DNA of 64,000 nucleotides. Origin: Xanthocytophaga flava (GTDB lineage: Bacteria > Bacteroidota > Bacteroidia > Cytophagales > 172606-1). The translations under genes were made by a program, and so were the position numbers. Shown here piece by piece: positions 54,551-63,929 of the stretch. A model generated the notes under the pieces. The model searched no databases, was not told where the DNA came from, and saw only the letters and a list, made by a program, of their open reading frames with translations. Within the stretch, counting starts at the first letter, position 1. Each line of letters opens with the position of its first letter. Where the stretch lies: the NCBI GenBank assembly GCA_030068525.1, contig JASJOS010000002.1, positions 62,001-126,000 on the forward strand. The letters are read 5' to 3'.

Positions 54551-55594
54551 ATGTCATTGGATTCAACACCAAAAATAATTACGATTAAAGATATTGCTCA
54601 AAAGTTTAAGTGTTCTCCCTCCACTGTATCGAGAGCATTAAATAATCATCCGTTGATCAATATTGAAACAAGAAACACTATACAGGAATATGCTCGGCGG
54701 ATGGGATATCAAAAAAACTCCGTTTCATTGAGCCTTTTAAATAAATCAACCAAAATAATAGGCGTGATTCTGCCTAATATCAGCCATTTTCATGAAGCTG
54801 CTATGGTAAATGGCCTGCAGTCTGTGTTACAGCCATTAGGATACTTGGTAAATATTTGTATTACCAATGAGAGTCAGATACTGGAGAAAGAGTATGTGGA
54901 ACGGCTTTTGTCTAATCGGGTAGATGCCATTTTTATGTCTGTATCACAAGAAACCTACGATTCCAAAGATCATTCCCACCTGGAACAGGTACTGAAACGA
55001 AACATTCCTCTGATATTCATAGATCGTGAGTATGATCATTTTCCAGCTTTTGGTGTTACAATAAATGATTATCAGGGTGCTTATAGAGCTACTCAACACT
55101 TGATTGAAGTAGGTTGTAAGCGAATTGCTCACTTACGAGGGCCGAAGGGGCTTACAGTAGCAGAACAACGTTATAGAGGATATATTGATTGCCTGAATGA
55201 TCATCACTTGCCTGTAGATAAGGCATTGATAACAGAGACTAATTTTAATATAGAGAGTGGCTTAAAGCCTACACAATACCTTCTGAATCTGAAAGATAGA
55301 CCAAATGGCATATTTGGTGTAAATGATCAGGTTTGTTTTGGTGCATTAAAAGTCATTAAGGAATATAAGTTGAATGTGCCAACAGATATTGCTTTGGTTG
55401 GATTTGATAATAGTCCTATAGCAGAATATTTTCAGCCATCACTTACTTCTGTGAAACGTCAGAGCAAGCAAATTGGTACAGAAGCGGCCCGCCTGTTTAT
55501 TGAATCCCTGACATCAGATTCTGCCTCTGTCTCTCCTCAAAATTGTGTCCTGGATTCGGAATTAATTGTGCGGGATTCGTCCCGGAGATTATAA
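54551..55594 (+). CDS. LacI-family transcriptional regulator
   Basis: The 347-residue repressor-type protein has the N-terminal HTH with hinge (ITIKDIAQKFKCSPSTVSRA, then NHPLINIETRN) and a periplasmic-binding-protein-like core (IIGVILPNISHFHEAAMVNG, GVNDQVCFGALKVIKEY, ALVGFDNSPIAEYFQPSLTS). It probably senses a sugar or cyclitol. It precedes the inositol oxygenase/GH89 group, and a palindrome of LacI-operator type lies 34 bases after its stop. Confidence 0.94.
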   Translation: MSLDSTPKIITIKDIAQKFKCSPSTVSRALNNHPLINIETRNTIQEYARRMGYQKNSVSLSLLNKSTKIIGVILPNISHFHEAAMVNGLQSVLQPLGYLVNICITNESQILEKEYVERLLSNRVDAIFMSVSQETYDSKDHSHLEQVLKRNIPLIFIDREYDHFPAFGVTINDYQGAYRATQHLIEVGCKRIAHLRGPKGLTVAEQRYRGYIDCLNDHHLPVDKALITETNFNIESGLKPTQYLLNLKDRPNGIFGVNDQVCFGALKVIKEYKLNVPTDIALVGFDNSPIAEYFQPSLTSVKRQSKQIGTEAARLFIESLTSDSASVSPQNCVLDSELIVRDSSRRL

Positions 55595-56014
55595 TACTTT
55601 CTTTTCGAGGTTGGACAAAATCGATTTCAAACGTTTGCATAGAAATTAGTTATTCTAAAATTTTTATTTAAAAAGTACTATATTGATATTAGGTGGTGGA
55701 TTGGAAAGCTAGGCGTCGCAATGAATAATTCGATTAGGAAAATAAGAAGATTCTTAGGGATTCAAGACTAAGACAGATATGGATCGCAGGATTTTCCCTA
55801 TTTCAGTTTCTGTAATTGTTTGAATCCAAAATTAGTTCAAAACCCATTTTCTTAATAAAGAACAGGATTTTACTGAAGGAATTTTATCATCCTCTAGTAA
55901 GATTTTATCGATATGTTAAATAGTGAGTTAATTTTTTGGTCTCTGAATAATTAACTTGAATAAATCTTCTTAAGAGTTTGTACTAATCCCTTAACTCTCA
56001 ATTATTATAACCCT
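55595..56014. other. 420-bp region between lacI-type and inositol oxygenase genes
   Basis: It contains the CAAACGTTTG palindrome at 55628-55637 and otherwise AT-rich sequence. TTG at 55956-55958 and AGAGTTTG at 55973-55980 only partly fit a promoter. No ORF is visible. Confidence 0.5.
55628..55637. promoter_or_regulatory. Candidate LacI-family operator CAAACGTTTG
   Basis: It is a perfect 10-bp palindrome with central CG, in the context TTTCAAACGTTTGCAT, the form bound by many LacI/GalR proteins. It lies directly between the LacI gene and the genes it probably controls. Confidence 0.5.
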
Positions 56015-56893
56015 ATGAACCAGAAATTCACAGAAAAAGAAGTATCTCCATTATCCAGTATGGAAGAATGGGAAGACGATTTGTTAAAGCGTTATCCTGA
56101 TCCGGAAGAGTCTGCAAAGACTAAAGAAGAGTATCGAAATTATGTTGATTCTGAACGGGTAGATACGGTGCGTGAGTTTTACCGACTTAATCATACTTAT
56201 CAAACCTATGATTTTGTAAAGGAGAAGAGAGCAGATTTTCTGAAATTTGATAAACGGGAAATGTCATTATGGGAAGCGGTAGATTTTCTGAATACACTGG
56301 TAGATGACTCTGATCCTGATACAAGCCTGGATCAGTTACAGCACTTGCTCCAAACTTCAGAAGCTATCCGGGCTGATGGCCATCCGGACTGGTTCGTATT
56401 GACTGGGTTTATGCATGATATGGGTAAAGTGTTGTGTCTGTTTGGAGAGCCTCAGTGGGCAGTAGTAGGAGATACCTTCCCTGTTGGATGCCAACATTCA
56501 GACAAGATCGTTTATCCTGAATTTTTTGCTGCAAATCCCGATTCTACAGATGAACGCTATAATACAAAATATGGCATTTATGAACCTAACTGTGGATTAG
56601 ATAATGTACGTATGTCATGGGGGCACGATGAATACCTGTATCAGATGATGAAGGACTATCTGCCAGAACCTGCCTTGTATATGATTCGTTACCACTCATT
56701 CTACTCACAACATCGGGAAAATGCCTATTCACATCTAATGACAGAACATGACCATAAAATGTTTGAATGGGTAAATAAATTCAATCCCTACGATCTGTAC
56801 TCAAAAGTTCCTGTACCTCCTGATGCCAAAGCACTCAGACCTTACTATGAAGATTTGGTAGCTAAGTACTTGCCATCTACATTAAAATTTTAA
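56015..56893 (+). CDS. myo-Inositol oxygenase (MIOX)
   Basis: The 292-residue HD-fold di-iron enzyme converts myo-inositol and O2 to D-glucuronate. All six iron ligands known from mammalian MIOX are found in order: H110 (LQHLLQ), H134 and D135 (GFMHDMGK), H204 (SWGHDEY), H227 (RYHSFY) and D260 (NPYDLY), plus the lysine K138. The family is mainly eukaryotic with scattered bacterial members. The gene stands between a LacI regulator and an acyltransferase gene and ends with its own terminator, so it may form a separate transcript. Confidence 0.93.
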   Translation: MNQKFTEKEVSPLSSMEEWEDDLLKRYPDPEESAKTKEEYRNYVDSERVDTVREFYRLNHTYQTYDFVKEKRADFLKFDKREMSLWEAVDFLNTLVDDSDPDTSLDQLQHLLQTSEAIRADGHPDWFVLTGFMHDMGKVLCLFGEPQWAVVGDTFPVGCQHSDKIVYPEFFAANPDSTDERYNTKYGIYEPNCGLDNVRMSWGHDEYLYQMMKDYLPEPALYMIRYHSFYSQHRENAYSHLMTEHDHKMFEWVNKFNPYDLYSKVPVPPDAKALRPYYEDLVAKYLPSTLKF

Positions 56894-56917
56894 AAGTTAA
56901 TTAACGCAACCTGGTAC

Positions 56918-56957
56918 AACTCTCTGACAGAAGATCTTATTTGTCAGAGAGTTTTTT
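56918..56957 (+). terminator. Strong intrinsic terminator after the inositol oxygenase gene
   Basis: A perfect 12-bp stem AACTCTCTGACA/TGTCAGAGAGTT with a 12-base loop runs into TTTTAT, 25 bases after the stop. Confidence 0.9.
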
Positions 56958-56982
56958 ATAGATAGGCGATCCACCTGCCAAC

Positions 56983-58125
56983 ATGCATACGAATCAGAAA
57001 ACCTACTTAAAACGATTACAGTCTCTGGATGCTCTCAGAGGATTTGATATGTTCTGGATTATCAGTGGAGAAGGATTAATTCATTCCTGGGCTGCTGCAT
57101 CTGACAATTCATTGATTAACTGGATGTCTGATCAATTACATCATTCAGATTGGAATGGATTTACGTTTTATGATCTGATATTTCCTCTTTTTATTTTTAT
57201 AGCTGGGGTTTCTATGCCTTATTCCATGGGAAAACAGCTGGAAGGAAGTACTGCTGAGAACAAATCGGCAATTAGACAAAAGATTTTGTGGCATCTTCTA
57301 AAGCGTACACTCATTCTGATTATTCTGGGAATGGTTGTCAATGGATTACTAAAATGGCAAGGATATGAAAACACCCGGTTTGCCAGTGTACTGGGACGTA
57401 TCGCCTTATCCTGTTTTTTTGCCGGACTTATTTTTCTTTATTGTGATCTCAGAGGGCAACTGCTGTGGTTTGCAGGATTGTTGATTGGGTATTGGGTTGT
57501 TATGAAGTTTGTTCCTGTTCCAGGATTCGGTGCAGGTGTTCTTACCCCCGAAGGAAATATGGAGGCCTATATAGATCGTATATTGTTGCCGGGTAAACTG
57601 CATCGGAAAGTTTACGATCCTGAAGGACTTCTATCTACCATTCCTGCTATTGCAAATGCCTTGATGGGCATTTTTACAGGTCAATTTCTACGCTGGTCAT
57701 CTACTAGATGGACACCCCTCAAAAAAGGATTTCTTATGATTCCAGTAGGGCTTTTACTTATTGCTATTGCCTGGATCTGGCATTTGGATTTTCCCATTAA
57801 TAAAAATATGTGGACCAGTTCATTTGTGTTACTAACCTGTGGCTGGAGCCTATTGTTTCTTTCTGCTTTTTACCTGATTATTGATGTTGCCGGATTTCAG
57901 AAATGGTCTATGCCTCTGGTATGGATAGGAATGAATTCAATTACTATATATATGGCCTCACATGGGGTTATTGATTTTGAGCATACTACTGTTTTTCTCT
58001 TTGGAGGGTTGATCAAGTTTGCTGAAGCAGCCTGGCAGCCGGTATGGCTGGCCGTCGGAATTGTCATCGTACAACTGGGATTTCTATACTTTTTATATCG
58101 GCAGAAGTGGTTCTTAAAAGTATAG
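56983..58125 (+). CDS. HGSNAT-like membrane acyltransferase (COG4299/DUF5009)
   Basis: The 380-residue protein has about ten membrane helices and the family signature LQSLDALRGFDMFWI near the N-terminus, then FYDLIFPLFIFIAGVSMPYS. The human member HGSNAT moves acetyl from cytosolic acetyl-CoA across the membrane onto terminal glucosamine of heparan sulfate. Catalysis in the bacterial branch is unproven. It lies 56 bases upstream of the GH89 gene, which performs the next step in the human pathway. Confidence 0.88.
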   Translation: MHTNQKTYLKRLQSLDALRGFDMFWIISGEGLIHSWAAASDNSLINWMSDQLHHSDWNGFTFYDLIFPLFIFIAGVSMPYSMGKQLEGSTAENKSAIRQKILWHLLKRTLILIILGMVVNGLLKWQGYENTRFASVLGRIALSCFFAGLIFLYCDLRGQLLWFAGLLIGYWVVMKFVPVPGFGAGVLTPEGNMEAYIDRILLPGKLHRKVYDPEGLLSTIPAIANALMGIFTGQFLRWSSTRWTPLKKGFLMIPVGLLLIAIAWIWHLDFPINKNMWTSSFVLLTCGWSLLFLSAFYLIIDVAGFQKWSMPLVWIGMNSITIYMASHGVIDFEHTTVFLFGGLIKFAEAAWQPVWLAVGIVIVQLGFLYFLYRQKWFLKV

Positions 58126-58181
58126 GAAAAATAATTACGAATCAGATTGAACACATATTCTACATAAATTTTCACGTATAC

Positions 58182-60389
58182 ATGTTTTTCAAAAGAGTTC
58201 TTATAGCTGGAGCTATCCAGTTGTTTTTTACATCCTATGTGATGGCTCAGCTCAATGTACAAGCCTCTGAAGCTTTTGTAAAAAGAATATTACCCAAAGA
58301 ATCTCAGTACTTTCAGGTGGAGTCATTAGCTGCTGAAAAAGGAAATGATGTATTTGAAATAGAAAGTAAGAATGGTAAAATCATTCTGAGAGGAAGTACT
58401 GGAGTGGCAATCGGATCTGCTTTATACTACTACCTAACAGAATATGCCCATTGCCAGATTACATGGAATGGAACAAATTTAAAACTACCTGCTTCTCTAC
58501 CTGTTGTACCTGAAAAGATTCACAAGAACACACCCTATCATTACCGCTATTATCTGAACTACTGTACCTTCAACTACAGCATGAGTTGGTGGAACTGGGA
58601 GCGTTGGCAAAAAGAAATAGACTGGATGGCATTGCATGGGATCAATATGCCGCTGGCAATTACCGGAGAAGAATATACCTGGTATGAAGTATACAAGGAA
58701 ATGGGATTTACGGATCAGGATTTACAGGCATTCTTTAGTGGCCCGTCATATTTCTCCTGGTTCTGGATGGGAAACCTGGATGCATGGGGTGGTCCACTTC
58801 CTGTAAGCTGGATGCAAAGCCACAAAGAATTGCAGCAAAAGATTGTTGCTCGTGAACGTGAATTAGGAATGAAACCTGTACTGCCTGCATTTACAGGGCA
58901 CGTTCCTGCTGCCTTTCGTCATCGCTTTCCTAATGCTAAACTGAAAGCTACCAACTGGACCAATGGGTTTGCGGATACCTATATATTAGACTCGGAAGAT
59001 CCTATGTTTGCTGAGATTGGTAAGAAGTTTCTACAGAAACAAACTAGTTTATTTGGTACAGATCACTTGTATTCAGCAGATACCTTCAACGAAAACGAGC
59101 CACCATCTGATGAGCCTGAATTTTTGTCTAAGCTGAGTGCACGTGTCTATGAAGGAATGCGACAAGCAGATCCACAAGCTGTATGGGTTATGCAGGGATG
59201 GTTATTCTACAGTGATCGCAAATTCTGGAAAGCTCCACAAATCAAAGCTTTACTGGATGCCGTCCCCAATGACCATATGATTGTACTGGATCTGGCCACA
59301 GAAATAGAACCTGTATGGAAAAGTACTGAGGCATTTTATGGCAAACCCTGGATCTGGAATATGCTAAATAATTTTGGGGGTAATGTCAATCTGTTTGGAC
59401 GGATAGAAGGGGCTGCTAAAGGTCCGGCTGAGGCATTGCATGACCCGAAAAGTGGAAATTTGAAAGGAATTGGACTCACTATGGAAGCTATTGAGCAGAA
59501 TCCTGTTTTATATGAACTGATGATGGCCAACACCTGGAGAGATCAACCCATTGATCTGGATAAATGGTTGTCTGATTATATCCGAAATCGTTATGGGAAT
59601 ACCAATGAACATACGTTAGCCGCCTGGCAGATTCTGAAAGCAACTGTCTACAATGGCAAAGCCATTCGGGATGGAGCTGAATCAATTGTAACAGGACGAC
59701 CTACCTTTGATTCAACCACAGTATGGACACGCACTAAACTGAATTATCCTCCTGCTGAACTTTTACCTGCTTGGCAACATCTGGTTCAGGCAATCAACAC
59801 ATGCAAGTCCAGTGATGGCTTCCAGTATGATCTGGTGGATGTTACACGACAGGTACTGGCTAACTATGCTCTGCCTCTACAGAAGAAATGGGTGCAAGCT
59901 TATCGACAAAAGAATCAGGCGGATTTTCAGAAGTATAGCAAAGAGTTTATAGAGTTGATTGATGATATGGATAAGTTATTAGGAACCCGAAAAGATTTTC
60001 TGTTGGGAAAATGGATTGCGGAAGCACGTAGTTGTGGTACTACAGCTGAAGAAAAAGCTTTGTATGAACAGAATGCCCGTGATCTTGTAACTCTATGGGG
60101 AGATGAAAACAGTCCATTACATGAATATTCTAATCGTCAGTGGAATGGGTTGCTAAGTGATTTTTATAAACCCAGATGGCAACAGTTTTTCCAGCGAGTG
60201 AATGATGGACTAGTTTCTGGAAAGGATATTGATTTAGCTGCTTTTGACAAGGAAATTAAAAAATGGGAATGGAAGTGGGTTACAGAGCAAAAATCCTTTA
60301 CTGATAAACCTGTTGGTGTGTCAGTGGATGTGTCCCAACAACTATATAAGAAGTATTGGAAGAAAGTACAAGCTGCCTATGCTATATAA
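58182..60389 (+). CDS. GH89 alpha-N-acetylglucosaminidase (NAGLU-like)
   Basis: The start at 58182 begins a signal peptide (MFFKRVLIAGAIQLFFTSYV); the frame is open upstream only because it overlaps the acyltransferase gene. The 735-residue enzyme shows the NAGLU N-domain (GVAIGSALYYYLTEYAHCQI), the barrel segment NYCTFNYSMSWWNWERWQKE-IDWMALHG, GEEYTWYEV, SGPSYFSWFWMGNLDAWGGP, and DTFNENEPP with a catalytic-type Glu. It removes terminal alpha-GlcNAc from glycans in the periplasm or outside. Confidence 0.95.
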   Translation: MFFKRVLIAGAIQLFFTSYVMAQLNVQASEAFVKRILPKESQYFQVESLAAEKGNDVFEIESKNGKIILRGSTGVAIGSALYYYLTEYAHCQITWNGTNLKLPASLPVVPEKIHKNTPYHYRYYLNYCTFNYSMSWWNWERWQKEIDWMALHGINMPLAITGEEYTWYEVYKEMGFTDQDLQAFFSGPSYFSWFWMGNLDAWGGPLPVSWMQSHKELQQKIVARERELGMKPVLPAFTGHVPAAFRHRFPNAKLKATNWTNGFADTYILDSEDPMFAEIGKKFLQKQTSLFGTDHLYSADTFNENEPPSDEPEFLSKLSARVYEGMRQADPQAVWVMQGWLFYSDRKFWKAPQIKALLDAVPNDHMIVLDLATEIEPVWKSTEAFYGKPWIWNMLNNFGGNVNLFGRIEGAAKGPAEALHDPKSGNLKGIGLTMEAIEQNPVLYELMMANTWRDQPIDLDKWLSDYIRNRYGNTNEHTLAAWQILKATVYNGKAIRDGAESIVTGRPTFDSTTVWTRTKLNYPPAELLPAWQHLVQAINTCKSSDGFQYDLVDVTRQVLANYALPLQKKWVQAYRQKNQADFQKYSKEFIELIDDMDKLLGTRKDFLLGKWIAEARSCGTTAEEKALYEQNARDLVTLWGDENSPLHEYSNRQWNGLLSDFYKPRWQQFFQRVNDGLVSGKDIDLAAFDKEIKKWEWKWVTEQKSFTDKPVGVSVDVSQQLYKKYWKKVQAAYAI

Positions 60390-60622
60390 AAGCCTATCTT
60401 GTTAAGTAGTGTACAAATCATTTTTAGGATATAAATCATTGGCTTACTGCATTGAGTACATCCTATGATTAAATGTCTGCTTAAGTTTTAAGTATTACCA
60501 AGAATAAAATCATCTTCTTCTGGATAGGATCTATAAAGGTTCAATAACATCCTAATGAGTCTTTTATTGAAATGAAATGTGGATGTCTATTCTGATTTTA
60601 TATATAACAAGCCATCTATTTT

Positions 60623-61570
60623 ATGAAAAAAGTAATCAGTGCCTTATTTATTTCGTTTCTGAGTTTTCAATTTGTACAGGCACAAAAAAAAGAATTAACT
60701 AAACACCCGGATGCACTCAACTTTCTGGTGATGGGTGACTGGGGACGTAATGGAGAGGATCATCAAAAGCCTGTTGCTGCACAAATGGGCAAGGCTGCTA
60801 AGACACTCTCAACAGACTTCATTATAGCAACAGGAGATAATTTTTATCCTAGTGGAGTCATTAGTGAGTATGATCCTTTATGGAAATATTCCTTTGAAGA
60901 TATCTACACTGATTTTTCCCTGCAATGGGACTGGTATCCGGTGTTAGGTAATCATGATTATAAGTCTAATCCAGATGCACAGGTTGCTTATTCAAAAATC
61001 AGTCGTCGCTGGAAGATGCCCGCCCGCTATTATTCCAAGATCTTTTCCATACATGGAGACACAACCAAACAAGTATTAATTGCTTTTATTGATACCAATC
61101 CATTGATACCACAGTTTTACAAAGGAGAATACAGCAATGCCACCATTGGACAGGATAGTACCGCACAGAAACATTGGCTGGAAGGTGTGCTGTCTAATAA
61201 CTCTCCTAACATCAAGTGGAAGATTGTGGTAGGACACCATCCCTTATTTACCGCTACTCAAAAACGTAGAGAAAGCTATGACACACGAGCTGTAAGAGCT
61301 TCTCTAAAGTTTGTTTTGGATAGATACCAAGTAGATGCCTACTTGTGTGGGCATGACCATGATCTCCAGCATTTATTGCCAGAAGGCAAGACCCATTATT
61401 TTGTATCAGGCTCGGCATCTGAAAAAACAGAAATCGGAACGTTACCTATAAGTAAACTAGCTCTGTCTGAATATGGCTTTATGGCCTTCTCTGTTACAGA
61501 TAAAAAGCTATATGTGCAGGTTATTAACTATGAAGGGAACATCGTATATACTACAGAATTAACAAAATAG
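60623..61570 (+). CDS. Secreted purple (tartrate-resistant-type) acid phosphatase
   Basis: The 315-residue metallophosphatase has a signal peptide (ending QFVQAQ) and all five metal motifs in order: GDWG, GDNFY, GNHDY, VGHHP and GHDHDLQ. That order and the size match mammalian ACP5-like enzymes. It hydrolyses phosphomonoesters with a di-metal centre. It lies 233 bases after the GH89 gene; whether it is part of that operon is unclear. Confidence 0.93.
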   Translation: MKKVISALFISFLSFQFVQAQKKELTKHPDALNFLVMGDWGRNGEDHQKPVAAQMGKAAKTLSTDFIIATGDNFYPSGVISEYDPLWKYSFEDIYTDFSLQWDWYPVLGNHDYKSNPDAQVAYSKISRRWKMPARYYSKIFSIHGDTTKQVLIAFIDTNPLIPQFYKGEYSNATIGQDSTAQKHWLEGVLSNNSPNIKWKIVVGHHPLFTATQKRRESYDTRAVRASLKFVLDRYQVDAYLCGHDHDLQHLLPEGKTHYFVSGSASEKTEIGTLPISKLALSEYGFMAFSVTDKKLYVQVINYEGNIVYTTELTK

Positions 61571-61604
61571 AAATTAAGCTTCCGTATATAACAATTCAAA
61601 GTTC

Positions 61605-62165
61605 ATGAAAAATGATATTCTTTTTATTGGGTGCCTAGTAAGTTACATTGGCAATGTAACGGTGGATGTACCCAAAGGAAAACCAGATAAAGGATATCGC
61701 GAAGAAGGCCCTATTGTAAGAGAGCCCCATAATGTATACCCATCTTCTATTGTAGGTTTACCAGATTATCCGATAGAAGATGTTGTACTGGAAAACATAG
61801 AAGTAAAATATGAAGGAGGTGCCAGTAAAGAGGTTGCCTATGCGAGTCCAGATGCATTGACACAGATTCCTGAGAAAATTTCAGATTATCCGGAGTTCTC
61901 TATGTTTGGAGAACTTCCTGCCTGGGGTTTTTATGTACGACATGCAAAGGGAGTTACTATGAAGAATGTGAAGATAAGTTATAAAGATGAAGACTTCCGA
62001 ATACCTATGATATTTGATGATGTGAAAGCTTTAAAGCTTGTGGATGTTTCTATTCCTACAGTAAAAAGTGCTCCAGCTATCCTGCTTCACAAAACAGACA
62101 ACAACACTATTAAAAAAATAATTTCACCGTTAAGTAAGACAGAAACGGTGAAGATCCAGAGGTAA
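61605..62165 (+). pseudogene. C-terminal remnant of a GH28 polygalacturonase-like protein
   Basis: The 186-residue frame matches the end of GH28 beta-helix proteins: GKPDKGYREEGPIVREP, the variant SIVGLPDYPIEDVVLENIEV, YPEFSMFGELPAWGFYVRHA and GVTMKNVKISY. Family members are about 450-520 residues, and the catalytic aspartates lie in the missing N-terminal part. An in-frame TAA at 61575 blocks extension upstream, and no signal peptide is present. It is most likely the leftover of a deletion. Confidence 0.72.
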
Positions 62166-63101
62166 ATTTCTTTCTTTATTCAACATAACTCATGCCAGGT
62201 TTTATAGAGATTTGCCTCTTTAGTAATATTCACTAGATTCAAAGCAGTCAGATGCTTACAAGAATGTGATCGGAATTGTACTCAAAAGAAAACCTACCTT
62301 GAATGAGACATAATATGTGTTGACTGATGAGCTTGTTTTGTCCTTCCTAAAAAATTAGGTGTACTAAACTATAGGCAAACAAAAACCTTTCTCCCAAAAA
62401 AACAATTTTTACTAATATTTGGATGATTTTTGTTTATCTATAAAACGATTGGTAGAAAAGATATATTCTCTTTTTAGTGTATAAGCTTTTTCAGATATGG
62501 AGTTTATTTAGCTGAGTCTATATTTCCACATTTTAGATAATACACTATGTGAAATTATACAAAAATCTATCATTACATTGCACACTTCTGACTTGACAAA
62601 CTGAGAGAATTGTCATCCTATGTTGAATTTTAAAGGATTTTCAGTCAAAAGGTATGGGATTAATGTTTGAAAATTCAATTTTATAGCCTTTTGTAAAGTA
62701 CATTGATAATCAGACATTTATTGGTATACTATTTTTTGCCATTTACCAACTTAGAAAGTATATTTTTAAATTTTGTATATCAGACTATAAACTATTGATT
62801 TGAGATTTTTATTTATGGAGATATTATTCTACCGGTGTTACTGGATTTAGTATTGTTACTTGATTCCTGTATTTTTTTTTATATATTAGAAACCTCAATC
62901 AAACCTCAAAACATTGTTCTTATAAAGAAGCTGTTTCCATTTAGCTTTTTAAACTTGAAATCTTTAAATATCGGAAAAGAGCAGGAGCAAATTTATTAAT
63001 AAATCATAATAACATCGGGCAAATTGTATGATTATATTATACAGGTAGTTTGTCTACATGGTATTAGATCTATCTTATCTCACATTTTATTCTAGAGAGA
63101 T
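62166..63101. other. 936-bp AT-rich non-coding region
   Basis: I see no gene, RNA, repeat or strong terminator. TTGTCTACA at 63050 resembles an operator half-site from the 22.6/26.3-kb promoters but lacks the 11-bp and 33-bp partners. The length and AT content suit decayed sequence next to the GH28 remnant. Confidence 0.5.
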
Positions 63102-63914
63102 ATGTCTGTTACTACATCTAATTTTTTGGTTCAGCACAATGTTTCCGTTATAGGAGAATCGAGTAAACCCACTATAGTTTTTGCTCACGGTTTCGGTACA
63201 GATCAGTCCGCATGGCGTTTTGTGAAAGATGCTTTTGCGGATAAATACCGACTTGTTTTATTTGACAATGCAGGATCAGGTAAGGTAGATCCCGCTTTAT
63301 ACAGCCCTCTTCTATATAATTCTTTACATAGCTATGTAGGAGACTTGTTACAAATTTGCTCAGATCTTTCGTTGAGAGATGTGACTCTGATAGGCCATTC
63401 TGTAAGTGGAATGCTGGGATTATTAGCATCTATTCAATCTCCTCATTTCTTTTCGAAGCTGGTATGTCTGAGTTCTTCTCCCAGATATCTGAATGATAGT
63501 GATTCTGGTTATATAGGAGGTTTCGAACAGGCAGACTTGGATCAACTGTATGATAACATGCAACAAAACTACTTTACATGGGTAAGTGGATTTGCTCCAT
63601 TGGCAATGAATGTGCCTCATCGACCTGGATTGGGGAATGAATTTGCCAGGACATTAGGAGAAATCCGTCCTGATATTGCGTTGAGTGTCTCCAGAACTAT
63701 TTTTCAATCTGATCATCGAAAAGATCTATCTGCTGTACAAAAGCCTGTACTGCTTATTCATGCTCATGAAGATATTGCTGTCCCTCATCAGGTAGGAGCC
63801 TATTTAAATGCTAGTATTCAGGAAAGTAATTTGTTGTATATAGATGCAACAGGACATTTTCCACATATGTCTGCTCCGGAGGAAGTGATACAGGCAATAG
63901 GTACTTTTTTATAA
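63102..63914 (+). CDS. RsbQ-like alpha/beta hydrolase
   Basis: The 270-residue cytoplasmic hydrolase has the RsbQ/KAI2-type pattern: FAHGFGTDQSAWRFVKDAF, LFDNAGSGKVD, nucleophile elbow GHSVSG (Ser near 98), a late Asp (HAHEDIAVP) and a final His (GHFPHMSAPEEV). In Bacillus, RsbQ supplies a small signal to the PAS phosphatase RsbP in the energy-stress branch. Here a new gene starts 15 bases downstream and could encode the sensory partner, but only its first codons are visible. Confidence 0.9.
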   Translation: MSVTTSNFLVQHNVSVIGESSKPTIVFAHGFGTDQSAWRFVKDAFADKYRLVLFDNAGSGKVDPALYSPLLYNSLHSYVGDLLQICSDLSLRDVTLIGHSVSGMLGLLASIQSPHFFSKLVCLSSSPRYLNDSDSGYIGGFEQADLDQLYDNMQQNYFTWVSGFAPLAMNVPHRPGLGNEFARTLGEIRPDIALSVSRTIFQSDHRKDLSAVQKPVLLIHAHEDIAVPHQVGAYLNASIQESNLLYIDATGHFPHMSAPEEVIQAIGTFL

Positions 63915-63929
63915 AATACATGAAAAATA

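Noticed and set aside
56983..58125. OafA-type acyltransferase 3 family
   Set aside because: The LDALRGFDMFWI start and FPLFIFIAGVSMPYS segment fit the COG4299/HGSNAT family instead.
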